Shown piece after piece: positions 1 through 10,654 of a stretch of DNA of 64,000 bases. A program made the translations under genes and the position numbers. Below the pieces are notes generated by a model. That model saw nothing but the letters and a program-made list of their open reading frames with translations, ran no database searches and was not told the DNA's origin. Numbering within the stretch: position 1 is the stretch's first letter; every line of letters begins with the position of its first letter. This DNA comes from Chaenocephalus aceratus (lineage: Eukaryota > Chordata > Actinopteri > Perciformes > Channichthyidae): contig CM043791.1 in NCBI GenBank assembly GCA_023974075.1, positions 641,001-705,000 on the forward strand, read 5' to 3'.

Positions 1-1607
1 GTGGACACCGGTGGTCAGGGAAGCCGTCCGACTGAAGAAGGAGGCCTTCAGGGATTTGTTATCCCCGGGGACTCCCCAGTTGCAAGGTACCGACAGGCCC
101 GAAGGGCAGCAGCCTCAGCCGTGGCCGAGGCAAAGCAGCGGGAGTGGGAGAAGTTCGGAGAAGACATGGAAAAGGACTTTCGGGCGGCACCAAATTTGTT
201 CTGGAAAACTGTCCGACACCTCAGGAGGGTTAAGCAGGGAACCATCCAAGCTGTGTACAGTAAGGATGGGACGTTGTTGACCTCAACTGATGGAGTGTTA
301 GGGCGTTGGAAGGAACACTTTGAGGAACTCCTGAACCCGACAACTCCGCCCTCTATGTTAGAGGCAGAGCTGGAGTATGACGGGGGATCAACACCAATCT
401 CCAGGGGGGAGGTCACTGAGGTCGTCAAACATCTCCACAGTGGCAAAGCCCCGGGGGTGGATGAGATCCGCCCGGAAATGCTGAAGGCTCTGGGTGTTGA
501 GGGACTGTCATGGTTGACACGTCTCATCAACGTTGCGTGGAAGTCGGAAACAGTACCGAAGGAGTGGCAGACCGGGGTGGTGGTTCCCCTTGTCAAAAAG
601 GGGGATCAGAGGGTGTGTGCCAATTACAGAGGCATCACACTCAGCCTCCCCGGGAAAGTTTACTCTAAGGTACTCGAAAGGAGGATCAGGCCGATTGTCG
701 AACCTCAGATTGAGGAGGAACAATGCGGATTCCGTCCTGGTCGTGGAACGACGGATCAGCTTTTTACTCTCGCAAGGATCCTGGAGGGGGCCTGGGAGTA
801 CGCTTATCCGGTCTACATGTGTTTTGTAGACTTGGAGAAGGCGTATGACCGAGTTCCCAGGGAGTTACTGTGGGAGGTGCTGCGGGACTATGGGGTGAGG
901 GGGTCTCTACTCAGGGCCATCCAATCTCTGTACTCCCAAAGCGAGAGCTGTGTCCGGGTCCTCGGCAGTAAGTCGGACCCATTTCCGGTGAGGGTTGGCC
1001 TCCGCCAGGGCTGCGCTTTGTCACCAATCCTGTTTGTAATATACATGGATCGGATTTCGAGGCGTAGTCGTGGGGGAGGGGGTCTGCAGTTCGGTGGACT
1101 AAGGATTGCACCACTGCTTTTTGCAGATGATGTGGTTCTAATGGCTTCATCGGTCTGCGACCTTCAGCACTCACTGAATCGGTTCGCAACCGAGTGTGAA
1201 GCGGCTGGGATGAGGATCAGCACCTCCAAATCTGAGGCCATGGTTCTCAGCAGGAAACCAATGGACTGTCCACTCCAAGTAGGGAATGAGTCCTTACCCC
1301 AAGTGAAGGAGTTCAAGTATCTCGGGGTCTTGTTCTCGAGTGAGGGACGAATGGAGCGTGAAATGGGCCGGAGAATCGGAGCAGCGGGAGCGGTACTGCA
1401 GTCGCTTTACCGCACCGTTGTGACGAAAAGGGAGCTGAGCCAGAAGGCAAAGCTCTCTGTCTACCGGGCCATTTTCGTTCCTACCCTCACCTATGGTCAT
1501 GAAGGATGGGTCATGACCGAAAGAACGAGATCGCGGATACAAGCGGCCGAGATGGGTTTTCTCCGCAGGGTGGCTGGTGTCTCCCTTAGGGATAAGGTGA
1601 GAAGTTC
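1..1607 (+). mobile_element. LINE reverse transcriptase, 5' part (interrupted)
   Basis: An open frame enters from the left edge and encodes a non-LTR reverse transcriptase. Visible are the palm motifs FVDLEKAYDRVP (about nt 819-855), GLRQGCALSP (about 996-1025) and FADDVVLM (about 1119-1142), then the thumb region FKYLGVLFSSEGRMEREM. The frame stays open to 1635, but the last codons belong to an inserted element that begins at 1608; the natural continuation is at 8141. The endonuclease end lies outside the window. The C-terminal half, with its RWFGHLVRM type ending, resembles RTE-like teleost LINEs, but the clade is my inference. Such proteins copy their own RNA into DNA at a nicked target. 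This copy is dead because it is split. Confidence 0.93.
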
Positions 1608-1913
1608 CAACCCAGTCTCACAAAAAAACGTGTAATAACTACGTTGGTCCACAACGTAGGACGTAGTATTTCTACGAAAACGCCTCTGAAATTGTAAGAT
1701 CCCTACGTTTTTGTTCACCATTCATTCCAATGGCTGGCGTCTATGTCACGTGATCTTCACATTTCTCCCTGCAGAAAAAAAAAAAACATGGCCGAACTTC
1801 GTTTTATTCTCGGTGTAAAATGCCTATTTAAAGTTAGTTTGGCCATTAAAATGCGTTTTGATGTCATTTGATGCGAGAAATCTGAGTTGTTATTTCAGAT
1901 TATGTGTGCAGTG
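1608..1913. repeat. Left TIR, outer segment (continues at 4361-4624)
   Basis: The reverse complement of 7828-8133 aligns almost base for base with this stretch, including the shared AACTACGTTGGTCCACAACG block, a poly-A run and the GTTATTTCAGATTATGTG motif. The alignment breaks at 1913, where the nested hAT enters, and resumes at 4361 with GATGTACATGATC, continuing to about 4592. A further block at 4598-4624 pairs with 7354-7380. Confidence 0.88.
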
Positions 1914-1925
1914 CAGAGATGGAGT

Positions 1926-2153
1926 ACTCGAGTCCTGGACTCGGACTCGAGTCGGACTCGAGTGCCGATTTTCGTGACTCGTGACTTGACTCGGACTCGC
2001 GCACTGATTGACGCGACTCGGACTCGGACTCGTGAATTCTCACGCATGATGACTTGGACTTGGACTCGGACTCGAACACAGGTAATGATGACTCGTACTC
2101 GGACTCGGCTCGGACACTCCTTGGATGACTCGGACTTGGACTCGGACTCGAGC
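1926..2153. repeat. GGACTC hexamer array, left subterminal
   Basis: Degenerate tandem copies of GGACTC/GACTCG with spacers, just inside the left hAT end. The mirrored array lies at 4052-4325. Placement near both ends suggests multiple subterminal transposase-binding sites, as in other hATs; this role is inferred. Confidence 0.8.
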
Positions 2154-2256
2154 AAGTTTTCTCTGGAGTCTGATGTCCTCTGTGTCCTGGCGTGTGCACC
2201 TGCGAGGCGAGTTCACGTAGCCTACTGGGCGCGCCCCCGCTGCTACCAGTCTAAAG

Positions 2257-3639
2257 ATGTCCAGACACACACCCCGCATCGTGCTGTATGCTTTTAAAGA
2301 TTTCGTTTCCATATTGGGAAAGAGCAGCGCAAAATGCACATTATGTGGACAGAAGATAGAAGAGAAGACTGGGACAACGTCGAATTTCAATCGACACCTT
2401 TCACGGCGGCACCCAGAAAAGTAAGTAGAAATGCTATTGTTAGCTTGCTAACCCACGTTAACGTTAGCCACTAAATTGACTCCACAAAGGTTTTAAGATG
2501 TCGGGTTAGATGGAAGTAGGGGTTGATATCACATCCAGGGACCAAGTGCAGTTTTATTGTCTAGATAGATACTGTTAAAAAGCTATACATGTCCTTGGTG
2601 ATACTGCAGATGATGAGTAGCCTAGCCCTAGCCTACAATGAACGTGAAAATTAGAGACTGAAAATGATCTCCGTCACGGAGGCTCCATAACACATTACTC
2701 TAAGGATGGAGTTCATATATATATATATATATATATATAGGTAGGTTGTATATCTCACTATCATCAGAGTAATGTGATCAAATCAATAAGTAAAGATTCA
2801 GCCGATAACATGAAAGCACATGGCTACTTAACATGCAGAATGTCTCATTATGCATGCTAAGTAGCAATGTGCTTTCTGGGGCTTAATCTTTATTGATATC
2901 ATTTAAACGTTCACTTATTGGTTGTTGGACATTGTGATATTATATTTATTATATTCGCTTTGTGTTGTGATGTTTTGCCGACTGTGTTGAAATAAATTAA
3001 CAAAATATTCGTTCATTGCAACACATTTAGAATCATATTACATATTTACACTTGACACATTTTATTGTTTTAAGTGTTCATTGATGTGCATTGTCCCTGC
3101 TAAATAAATAATTAAATATCCCTTTTTACCATTAGTGGCTTGCTTGGTTTGTGCAACATTCAATTTTTTTAAGGCTCAGGATTATGGTTTTGTATTTCAC
3201 TTTTATATAGCACACTGATAACAATGTTACTTTTAACATTGTTTCTCAATCCTTGAACTCAAACCATATTTGGATGGTCCAAAAATGTATTTAAATTATT
3301 ATCATAAACATGCCACAACTAGTTTGCAATGGTTGAGGATTAGTAGTTGGGGTAGCCCTATTTTTAACCATACAATTTATTTAGCAATAAGTTATATTAT
3401 AAATTATTTGGCATCAAGAAGCTAAAGTGTGTATTCTTTCTTCCCCTAGGCACCAACAATACCGTGCATCACTTTCCTCCGATGTGACATCGGCTGCTGG
3501 GTCTAGTAGTCAGAGTATAACGTCATTTTTCAGTGAAGGACAGCGAAGGATCTATGACCCCAGTCATCCTCGTCAGAAATCCATAAGTGATGCTGTTGTG
3601 AAAGACCTTATCATTAAAAATGTTACTTATATTGCGTAG
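2257..3639 (+). CDS. BED zinc-finger mini-protein of the hAT (2 exons)
   Basis: Exon 1 is 2257-2420 and exon 2 is 3450-3639, joined by a canonical intron (donor GTAAGT, acceptor CCCCTAG). The phases fit and give 117 codons with no stop. Exon 1 encodes the BED finger: C-x2-C (KCTLCGQK) followed by FNRHLSRRHPEK, which supplies the two histidines. Exon 2 encodes a polar linker and the start of the transposase body, then stops at 3637-3639. In full hAT transposases this finger binds the transposon ends. This product would keep the DNA-binding part and lack catalysis, so it could act as a competitor. Expression is not shown. An ATG at 2257 is the only in-frame start I see. Confidence 0.65.
2421..3449 (+). 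other. Intron of the hAT BED gene
   Basis: AT-rich intron between the two BED-gene exons. It holds a TA microsatellite (about 2715-2740) and nothing else recognisable. Confidence 0.5.
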
Positions 3640-4051
3640 AAAGCCCTGCATGCTTTCTCATGTTCTATTGTTCTTAATAATGTATTTTCAGTTTCTGTGG
3701 GTTTTCAAACCATTAAATAAGTTCAATTGTGACATTGTGTCATTGTGTTTAATGTATACCATTTTCATTTGTAAAGCAGCTCTTTGAAGATGCCAGAACG
3801 GAGCACTGGAGGCAATATTGGAACTGGACTCAACCTTGATGATGATAATAATAATAATTATTATTATTATTATTAGTAATAAGCTTTATATTTGTATAGC
3901 ACCTTTTTTAATACAACAATTGTAGCCACACTCGCTTCACAGCAGTTCAATAGAATAGACACATTAGTATACCATGACAGGATAAAAGCAATGTAGAGGA
4001 GCTACAGCTACATTTCAACACATATATCCACTAAGATGAATACATGAAGAC

Positions 4052-4325
4052 TTGTGACTCGGACTTGACTTGGACTCTTCTTGGGTGACTCGGACTCGGA
4101 CTCGGACTCGAACACAGGTAATTGTGACTCGGACTCGGACTCGGACACAGGTAATTGTGACTCGGACTCGACTCGGACACTCCTTGGGTGACTCGGACTT
4201 GGACTCGACTACGACTCTCCCTAGGTGACTCGGACTTGAACTCGGACTCGACTATGACTCTCCCTAGGTGACTCGGACATGGACTCGGACTCGAAGAGTG
4301 GGGACTCGAGAGTGACTTGGACTCG
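4052..4325. repeat. GGACTC hexamer array, right subterminal
   Basis: The same GGACTC/GACTCGGACTCG units as at 1926-2153, including two copies of an interspersed ACACAGGTAATTGTGACTCG block. It ends about 25 bases before the hAT terminus. Confidence 0.8.
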
Positions 4326-4592
4326 TGAATTGGTGACTTGACTACAACACTGGTGCAGTGGATGTACATGATCTTTAGTTTGCTAGTTATTACGAAGATT
4401 ACTTCAGGAAATGGTGTCTATACAACGTTTTCATTGTTACCAAGGTGGTTGCTAGGGACGCTGCTATCGATATTATTTCTGTTATGTTGTGTAACTGTTT
4501 AATGGTGTTATCTGTATTGCCTTCCCCGTCAAAGTATAATGTTGGTCCACAGCGCAAACGTATTAGTTTAACAAAATCCGCATCTAAAATGG

Positions 4593-5604
4593 TGCAGAAA
4601 CGTTATTTTCCCCTGTGCAATTCCAGTCTCACATCTCACAGCACATCGTCATTAACAAATACCGGAAACAGACCGAAAACACTTTATTCCGAGTGTACTT
4701 GCTTTTCTCTTTGAAAAGTCATCACATAACGGCATTGTAATACACGGTTCGGCTGCATTAAATATTACATATCTGCCGTAGTTCGGTATTTATAGAGCCC
4801 TGATGAGAAGACTTCTAGACAAACATGAGGAACTGGAACACTGGAAACGTGACGTGGATCATAAATATATCAACAATTAAACAACATCTTACATTTCTTT
4901 TGACACAATGCGTCTCCTTGCAGTATCAACACTAATTCGGCGGACTTTTATATTTGATCCAATTGGTAGATAGGCTGTATTTACACCATAAAGGTGCACA
5001 GCTGATATAAAGGGACACCTAGTGGTTAAAGCATGTTATTGAATTTCATTATTTTTATTATTAGATATTAATAGGATCCCTATAAAGTATATTCATTACT
5101 CGTTATTCTCTACTAATAGTTAAGTAAAGACTGTATATAATGACTATTTTGCACATCCCTTTCAAGATTTTCTAAGGTTTATTGACATATCATATAGGCC
5201 TACACAACTATGGTGTAGTTCTGCACTGAATGAAAAACTTGGGTCGCAGGTTCCTCAACAGTGGTTTACAAGACATCTATCAATATTTGTGTATACCTCC
5301 AGCAATGTTAACTATGTTGAATCACTTATTTTAACTGATATTATACATATGTATTATACTCTTATAAGATGTATGTAGATAGCATAAGAAATGTGCAGAA
5401 TATGACAATTTAATGGTGGAGGTACACATATTGAAAGATGTCTTGTGATGCACTGTTGAGGAACCTGTGACCAAAGTTTTTCATCTCCGACCTTGTCGGA
5501 ATTTGTGTGATTATACTAAATGATTTACAAATAAACACCACTGCATATTTACAACTATACACATGCTGATGTAACGCAAATGTTTCCAACTTGGGATCAA
5601 TAAA
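4593..5604. other. Interior of the long-TIR element, no gene
   Basis: Non-coding. The stretch 4712-4812 reappears inverted at 30973-31075, and 4868-5020 reappears inverted at 15890-16045, so this is dispersed-repeat sequence. A sequence ending GATCAATAAAGTATATCTT at about 5604 looks like a LINE 3' tail on the plus strand. Confidence 0.55.
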
Positions 5605-6020
5605 GTATATCTTATCTTAAGATGATCGATGGCTACTGCCATATTTGCACAATGTGCCTCTGAACCTTGACAAGTGCATGTTTCAGGCTTATCAATTAAT
5701 GTAATGTAATCAATTAACAACAGGGGTCACAGACATAAGACCAGCTGTTAAATAAAGCTCTTCTGACCTTAGCTGGCATGTGTGGGTATATATTAATGCT
5801 GCCTATTATGGGTACAAGCAATTTTCACCCATTTATTAATTATATGTTTTAAATGTGAGTGTTTCCTATCCCCTAAACCTCCAGGGATGTACACAGTTTA
5901 ATACTGGCAACTTCTTATTATGGGAAATACGAAAACGTCTTTTAAAACTACAACTCCCAGTAGAGACGTGCCATAGATAGAGAACATGTTGCGAAACACA
6001 CAATAGCCAGCATGTGTAGT
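5605..6020 (+). repeat. Dispersed repeat, copy 1
   Basis: Inverted relative to 9829-10640, with clear matches over AGATGATCGATGGCTACTGCC, the CAAGTGCATGTTTCAGGCTTATC block and the CACAATAGCCAGCATGTGTAG end. No coding capacity. It is part of the interior of the surrounding element or of something inserted in it. Confidence 0.75.
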
Positions 6021-7599
6021 TCTGGGGACGGGGTGGGGGAGGGGGGGACGCGGTGGACCCGTTCAAATCCAGTTTTGGACAGTCTGCCGTGGTTCCATCC
6101 CATTTCAAGTGCTGTTCGACACTCTGCACACTCTCCAATCACAGAGCTTGAGGACTATCACGGGGTTTGTCCAAGCCCCCAGGAAGTGCGCCGGACTCAG
6201 ATGAAAATATTCGTGCTGGCCAAACGGCAGTACTACACTTCCGTTTGGTTGCCCGGCCCGGAAACACTTTTTTTTAAACTAAATAAACTACCCGGTATGA
6301 ACACTTGTATAGCCCTTATTAAAAACATTCGTTCCTCAAGTTGTAAAATGTGCTAATAACGTTATTCTGAGAGTTATTTCCCTCTGCATTATGAACGCGC
6401 ATCTAACCCACGGGACCGCGCCGCCCGGCACGTTCATGTTACGTGTCCCGACCAATCAGAGCACACTGTGCTCACAGGGAGGGTGGGGGCTGGAGCTATT
6501 GGAGCTACAACGAGCTGTTAAAGGCAGAGTGAAATTCAGTGAATACACGTAGTTTACAGAGATGCTGTTTGAGAAACCAATGTGAGTTGCGTTTATCTTT
6601 ACCCATGGAAGCACAATAAGAACGGACCCATATCGTCTTACTGCCATCCCACGGAGCTGTAATAATGGATATATTGCACATGTTTGCTATAATTCATTAT
6701 CATACTAGGGCTGTATGATTAAATCTTGTACCGTAAATGTTGTATTAAATAAAGTTAATATTACTTATTATAAGTATATATATATACAGTGCAATCATTC
6801 TTTCATGCTAAATGAAGCTCTGTTGGATATCACTAGATCCTGTTACAGCGTAATATAAGTACATAACGATTGATGTGCACATTAGCATAATTACTAGCTA
6901 GCTGCTAACTGCCACCTCGATAATAACAAATCATTACTATGCTGTCATGAACGTGCGGTGCTGTTACGTGTACGCAAATTGACGTGCTTGATGTGAACGA
7001 GCGTTTTGGTTAAAGTTGCGCATGCGCTATGAGCGCACATACGGGTACTTCTCAGGCATGCTGGGTAATCTGTGACGTTTCACTCTCTCAAAAGTTGGGC
7101 CATTTTATCATCATGCGCCAATGAGCAACTCTCATAGGAATGAATGAGGCCCCGCCTCTCACGCTGTATCCAGTTCTTATTATACATCCATGGGTTTGTC
7201 AAGCGAAGCGGAGAGAATACTTACTTCCAGGTGTAATATTCTGTAAAGCAAATGAGCTGCTCCGACCCTCGGTCCTGACGGACTCCAACTTGTGTTTATT
7301 AATCAAACAAATAAATAAACACAAGGATAATTATGTGTTATTGCTGAGTAAATGGAGAATTGCACAGGGGAAAATAACGTATCTATTGTGGTGATTGACA
7401 TTATTCACCCACGGATCTATGGGTTAGGGTATTGTTCTACACGGACATTTTAGTGAGCCGGACTTCCTGTCTCCGCCGGTCTTCGCTTCCCGGGCATGAA
7501 GCTGTTTACATGTGTTTTGAGATGCTAAATAAAAGTCTAGCTTGTACCTTTGATACCCCGCCTCCGACTCCCATCTCTCGGCACCACACTATGCCACCA
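6021..7599. other. Interior of the long-TIR element, unrecognised
   Basis: No convincing coding region. GC-rich around 6020-6260 and 6400-6500, AT-rich elsewhere. Composition and scattered short inverted stretches suggest old inserted repeats, but no element ends were found. Confidence 0.4.
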
Positions 7600-8133
7600 T
7601 TTTAGATGCGGATTTTGTTAAACTAATACGTTTGCACTGTGGACCAACACTATACATTGACGGGGAAGGGGGTAGCAATAAAGATAACACCATTTTACCC
7701 AACATAACAGAAATAATATCGATAGCAGCGTCCCTAGCAACCACCTTGGTAACAATGAAAACGTTGTGTGGACACAATTTTCTTGAAGTAATCTTCGTAA
7801 TAACTAGCAAACTAAAGATCATGTACATCCACTGCACACATAATCTGAAATAACAACTCATATTTCTCGCATCAAATGACATCAAAGGGCATTTTAATGG
7901 CCAAACTAACCTTAAAATAGGCATTTCCACCGAGAATAAAACGAATGTCGGCCATGTTTTTTTTTTCTGCAGGGAGAAATGGGAAGATCACGTGACATAG
8001 ACGCCAGCCATTGGAATGAATGGTGAAAAAAAACGTAGGCATTTTACAATTTCAGAGGCGTTTTCGTAGAAATACTACGTCCTACGTTGTGGACCAACGT
8101 AGTTATTACACGTTTTTTTATGAGACTGGGTTG
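7600..8133. repeat. Right TIR of the long-TIR element
   Basis: Inverted counterpart of 1608-1913 plus 4361-4592. It is uninterrupted here, which proves that the left arm was split later. Inward of 7600 the match stops, then resumes at 7354-7380, leaving 7381-7599 as a probable small insertion in the right arm. That insertion contains an AATAAA at about 7527 but nothing else I recognise. Confidence 0.85.
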
Positions 8134-8140
8134 GAAGTTC

Positions 8141-8434
8141 GGTCATCCGGGAGGGACTCGGAGTTGAACCGCTCCTCCTTCGCGTCGAAAGGAGCCAGTT
8201 GAGGTGGTTCGGGCACCTAGTTAGGATGCCACCTGGGCGCCTCCCTAGAGAGGTGTTCCAGGCACGTCCAGCTGGGAAGAGACCAAGGGGTAGACCTAGG
8301 ACCAGGTGGAGGGATTATATCTCTTCGCTGGCCTGGGAGCGCCTTGGGATCCCCCAGTCAGAGCTGGTTGATGTCGCCAGGGAAAAGAAAGTTTGGGGCT
8401 CTCTGCTGGAACTGGAAGAAGATGGATGGATGGA
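8141..8434 (+). mobile_element. LINE reverse transcriptase, 3' part
   Basis: This is the continuation of the reverse transcriptase that stops at 1607. The LINE sequence resumes after a second copy of the 7-bp target duplication and reads through RWFGHLVRMPPGRLP and RPRGRPRTRWRDY to the end of the protein. It finishes in a GGAT-type tail at about 8424-8436. Between the duplication and the start of the open frame at 8199 one frame disruption is present. The tail type and the conserved C-terminal motif identify the end of the element. Confidence 0.88.
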
Positions 8435-8460
8435 TATATATATCTATATATATATATATA

Positions 8461-8580
8461 GATAATAAGTGTCAGTGCGATTTTATGTTGTATTAGCGTG
8501 CATTTCCTGTTCGGAAAGTGGTGCTGTACTGAGAATAAACAATACAAGGTGTCCCTATTTTTATATATATCTATATATAT
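8461..8580. repeat. Direct repeat flanking a hAT-like MITE, left copy
   Basis: ATAATAAGTGTCAGT and the following CGTGCATTTCCTGTT...GGAAAGTGG segment recur at about 9359-9430 on the other side of the 8581-9349 element. The right copy then extends into a third GCGTGCACTTCCTGTACTG iteration at about 9460. Confidence 0.7.
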
Positions 8581-8761
8581 TAGGGCTGTCAGTCGATTAC
8601 AATATTTTAATCGCACATTTTTGATCTGTTCTAAATGTACCTTAGAGGAATATTTTTCAAGTTTTTAATACTCTTATCAACATATGAGTGGACAAATATG
8701 CTTTATGCTAATGTTTATTATCATTTGAACAATGACAAATATTCTCGTGTGTGCGTGTGTG

Positions 8762-8815
<54 letters not shown>

Positions 8816-9349
8816 GGATCGTTGGAGCTATGTGCAACTCAAGGCATATGCTCGAACGGGAGCTGCCTGGACGCTGCAATCACTATCCGTGCTGAGTGTG
8901 CTGACTTCTCCTACAATGTCCCACTGTCTGGCTTCCTGCATAAAGTCAAGTGCTCGGCGCAGTTGTGTGGATAGAGCGCTCCTCTGTTTTCATTTAAACA
9001 GCTCCTTATATCCGTTAGCGCAGCTAGCTAGCACCAGATGCTAACAACAACAATGCACGTAAGGTCTCTCTCTCGCTCGCTCGGGCCACACACACACACA
9101 CCCTCCCGGTCCTCCCGATGGCCAGTCGGTGCCTGCCGGTGAGCGTGGAAGTGTGGTCTGCCAGAAGCGGGCAGCAGGAGCGGGGCTGTCAACATCAGCT
9201 TGTAGATGGTATTTTAAACTCGATGCGCTCTGAAACTACGGGGCGGCAGAGGAAAAAAAATACACATGCGTTAATCGCGTTAAAATAATTAGTGGCGTTA
9301 ATTTTTTTTTGCGTTAACGCGTTATTAACACGTTAACTTGACAGCCTAT
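8581..9349. mobile_element. hAT-like non-autonomous element (GGGCTGTCA ends)
   Basis: Starts TAGGGCTGTCAGTCGATT and ends with an inverted partner, AACTTGACAGCCTA. It is rich in ATTAATCGCGTTAA-type motifs near both ends, a hallmark of a very common vertebrate hAT/Charlie-like MITE. There is no transposase. A GT microsatellite and a GC-rich middle (9060-9200) fill the interior. The low-complexity TA flank hides the target duplication. Confidence 0.72.
8746..8814 (+). repeat. GT/TGTGCG microsatellite
   Basis: About 34 nearly uninterrupted GT dinucleotides inside the hAT-like MITE. Apparent open frames encoding VCVCVC across it are artefacts. Confidence 0.95.
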
Positions 9350-9565
9350 ACATGATGTATATAATAAGTGTCAGTACGATCTTATTTTGTATTTGCGTGC
9401 ATTTCCTGTTTGGAAAGTGGCACTGTACTGATAGTGGTGATTTTATTTTGGAATTCTTAGCGTGCACTTCCTGTACTGACAGTGGAGGTGTCCTGAGAGT
9501 GCAGGCAGACCCCTCTCGATATATTCCTCTCACTGTCAAATGTTTACACAGTGATATCTGCATTA

Positions 9566-9662
9566 CTCATCCACTAAAAAACATCAGTTTGATTGATTGA
9601 TTGGTTTAAATTGTGTACAATGCTTTTGTGTTTTTAACCTTCGATTCAGAGAAACAAATAGT
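9566..9662 (+). repeat. Dispersed repeat shared with 31190-31345
   Basis: CTAAAAAACATCAGTTT and TTTAAATTGTGTACAATGC followed by TTCGATTC are found inverted around 31190-31345. No coding content. Confidence 0.7.
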
Positions 9663-9828
9663 TTAGACACTACAGTTTCCGAAGACACTACACTACCCAG
9701 AATCCCCAGCTATCGTTTGGGACTACAACATCCGCCTTGCTTTACAAACCCCGTGATTAGTCATCAAGCCCTGTGATTGGATGTTGGAGTGGCAGTGCGA
9801 CAAGGTTACGCTGAGCGTCAAACAGCTC

Positions 9829-10640
9829 CCCAGAACTACACATGCTGGCTATTGTGTGTTTCGCAACATGTTCTATGGCAGTCCCTTTATAAGGGACGTG
9901 CCATAGTTCATTTACAAAGCCATGTTGGGTAAACTACCTTTTTATATCTGCTCTCTGATCTCTCGACGAATTGAAAGTACGTATTGCCTCATGATGTTGT
10001 TTTATTAAAGGTGCTAAGTGCTAGGACTGTCTTAGGGAAGAAAGCTTTTAGATGTGCAGCTCCACTAAATTGGAACAGTCTGCAAACATGTTTAAAACTG
10101 AGCACTTTGGTTCCCCTGCATCATTTTAAAACTCGGCTGGGTGACATGCTGTCTGATACTCATGGTACCTGTCACTGTGAATAGAGTTTGTAAACTGTAC
10201 CCTGTACATTATGTTGTATGTCATCCTCATTGTTGTTCTGTTGTTTTTACATGTGTAACTAATGTCCTGCAGGTCACCCTTGAAAAAGAGATCTTTTGAT
10301 CTCAAGGGGCTTCACCTGGTTCAATAAAGGCTACAAACAAAATACGACGTTTTCGTATTTCCCACAATTAGAAATTGCCAGTATTAAACTGTGTACACCC
10401 TGGAGGTTTAGGGGATACGAAACACAGTGGTGTTATCAAATTTAAAACATATAATTAATAAATGGGTGAATTAATATACCCACATGACACCTAAGATCAG
10501 AAGAGCTTTATTTAACAGCTGGTCTTATGTCTGTGACCCCTCCTGTTGTTCATTGATAAGCCTGAAACATGCACTTGTCAAGGTTCAGAGGCACATTTTG
10601 CAAATATTGGCAGTAGCCATCGATCATCTTAAGATAAGAT
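9829..10640 (-). repeat. Dispersed repeat, copy 2 (interrupted)
   Basis: Inverted copy of 5605-6020. It is split at about 9905-10342 by an inserted LINE 3' end, after which the match resumes with ACGTTTTCGTATTTCCCA. On its right it abuts the 3' terminus of the minus-strand LINE at about 10655. Confidence 0.72.
9985..10342 (+). mobile_element. LINE 3' terminus (first copy)
   Basis: Encodes the last ~60 residues of a Jockey-superfamily reverse transcriptase (motif [15 protein letters not shown], then [16 protein letters not shown]). A 3' UTR follows, ending GGTTCAATAAAGGCTACAAACAAA. A second copy with the same 3' end is at 44925-45230. It is severely 5'-truncated, as expected of LINE insertions. 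Confidence 0.85.
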
Positions 10641-10654
10641 AAGATATACTTTGT

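Larger units (their letters stand above)
1914..4352 (+). mobile_element. Nested hAT transposon, internally deleted
   Basis: The element starts CAGAGATGGAGT and ends ACTACAACACTG, imperfect inverted ends of hAT type. It is flanked by a perfect 8-bp duplication GTGCAGTG (1906-1913 and 4353-4360), the hAT signature. It sits inside the left TIR of the surrounding element. Both subterminal regions are arrays of a GGACTC hexamer. It carries a two-exon BED-finger frame but no DDE/RNase-H-like catalytic core or dimerisation region, so it is an internally deleted, non-autonomous copy. Confidence 0.9.
1608..8133. mobile_element. Long-TIR DNA transposon inserted in the LINE
   Basis: The ends are inverted copies beginning CAACCCAGTCTCA, flanked by GAAGTTC at 1601-1607 and 8134-8140, so a 7-bp target duplication is visible inside the LINE reading frame. 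The terminal inverted repeats are about 0.5 kb. The left one is cut by a nested hAT (1914-4352). Without that hAT the element is about 4.1 kb. No transposase of its own could be recognised, so it is probably non-autonomous, and its superfamily is not clear to me. Pieces of the same family lie at 15890-16045 and 30973-31650. Confidence 0.82.

Noticed and set aside
8732..9044. VCVCVC frames
   Set aside because: GT microsatellite inside a MITE.
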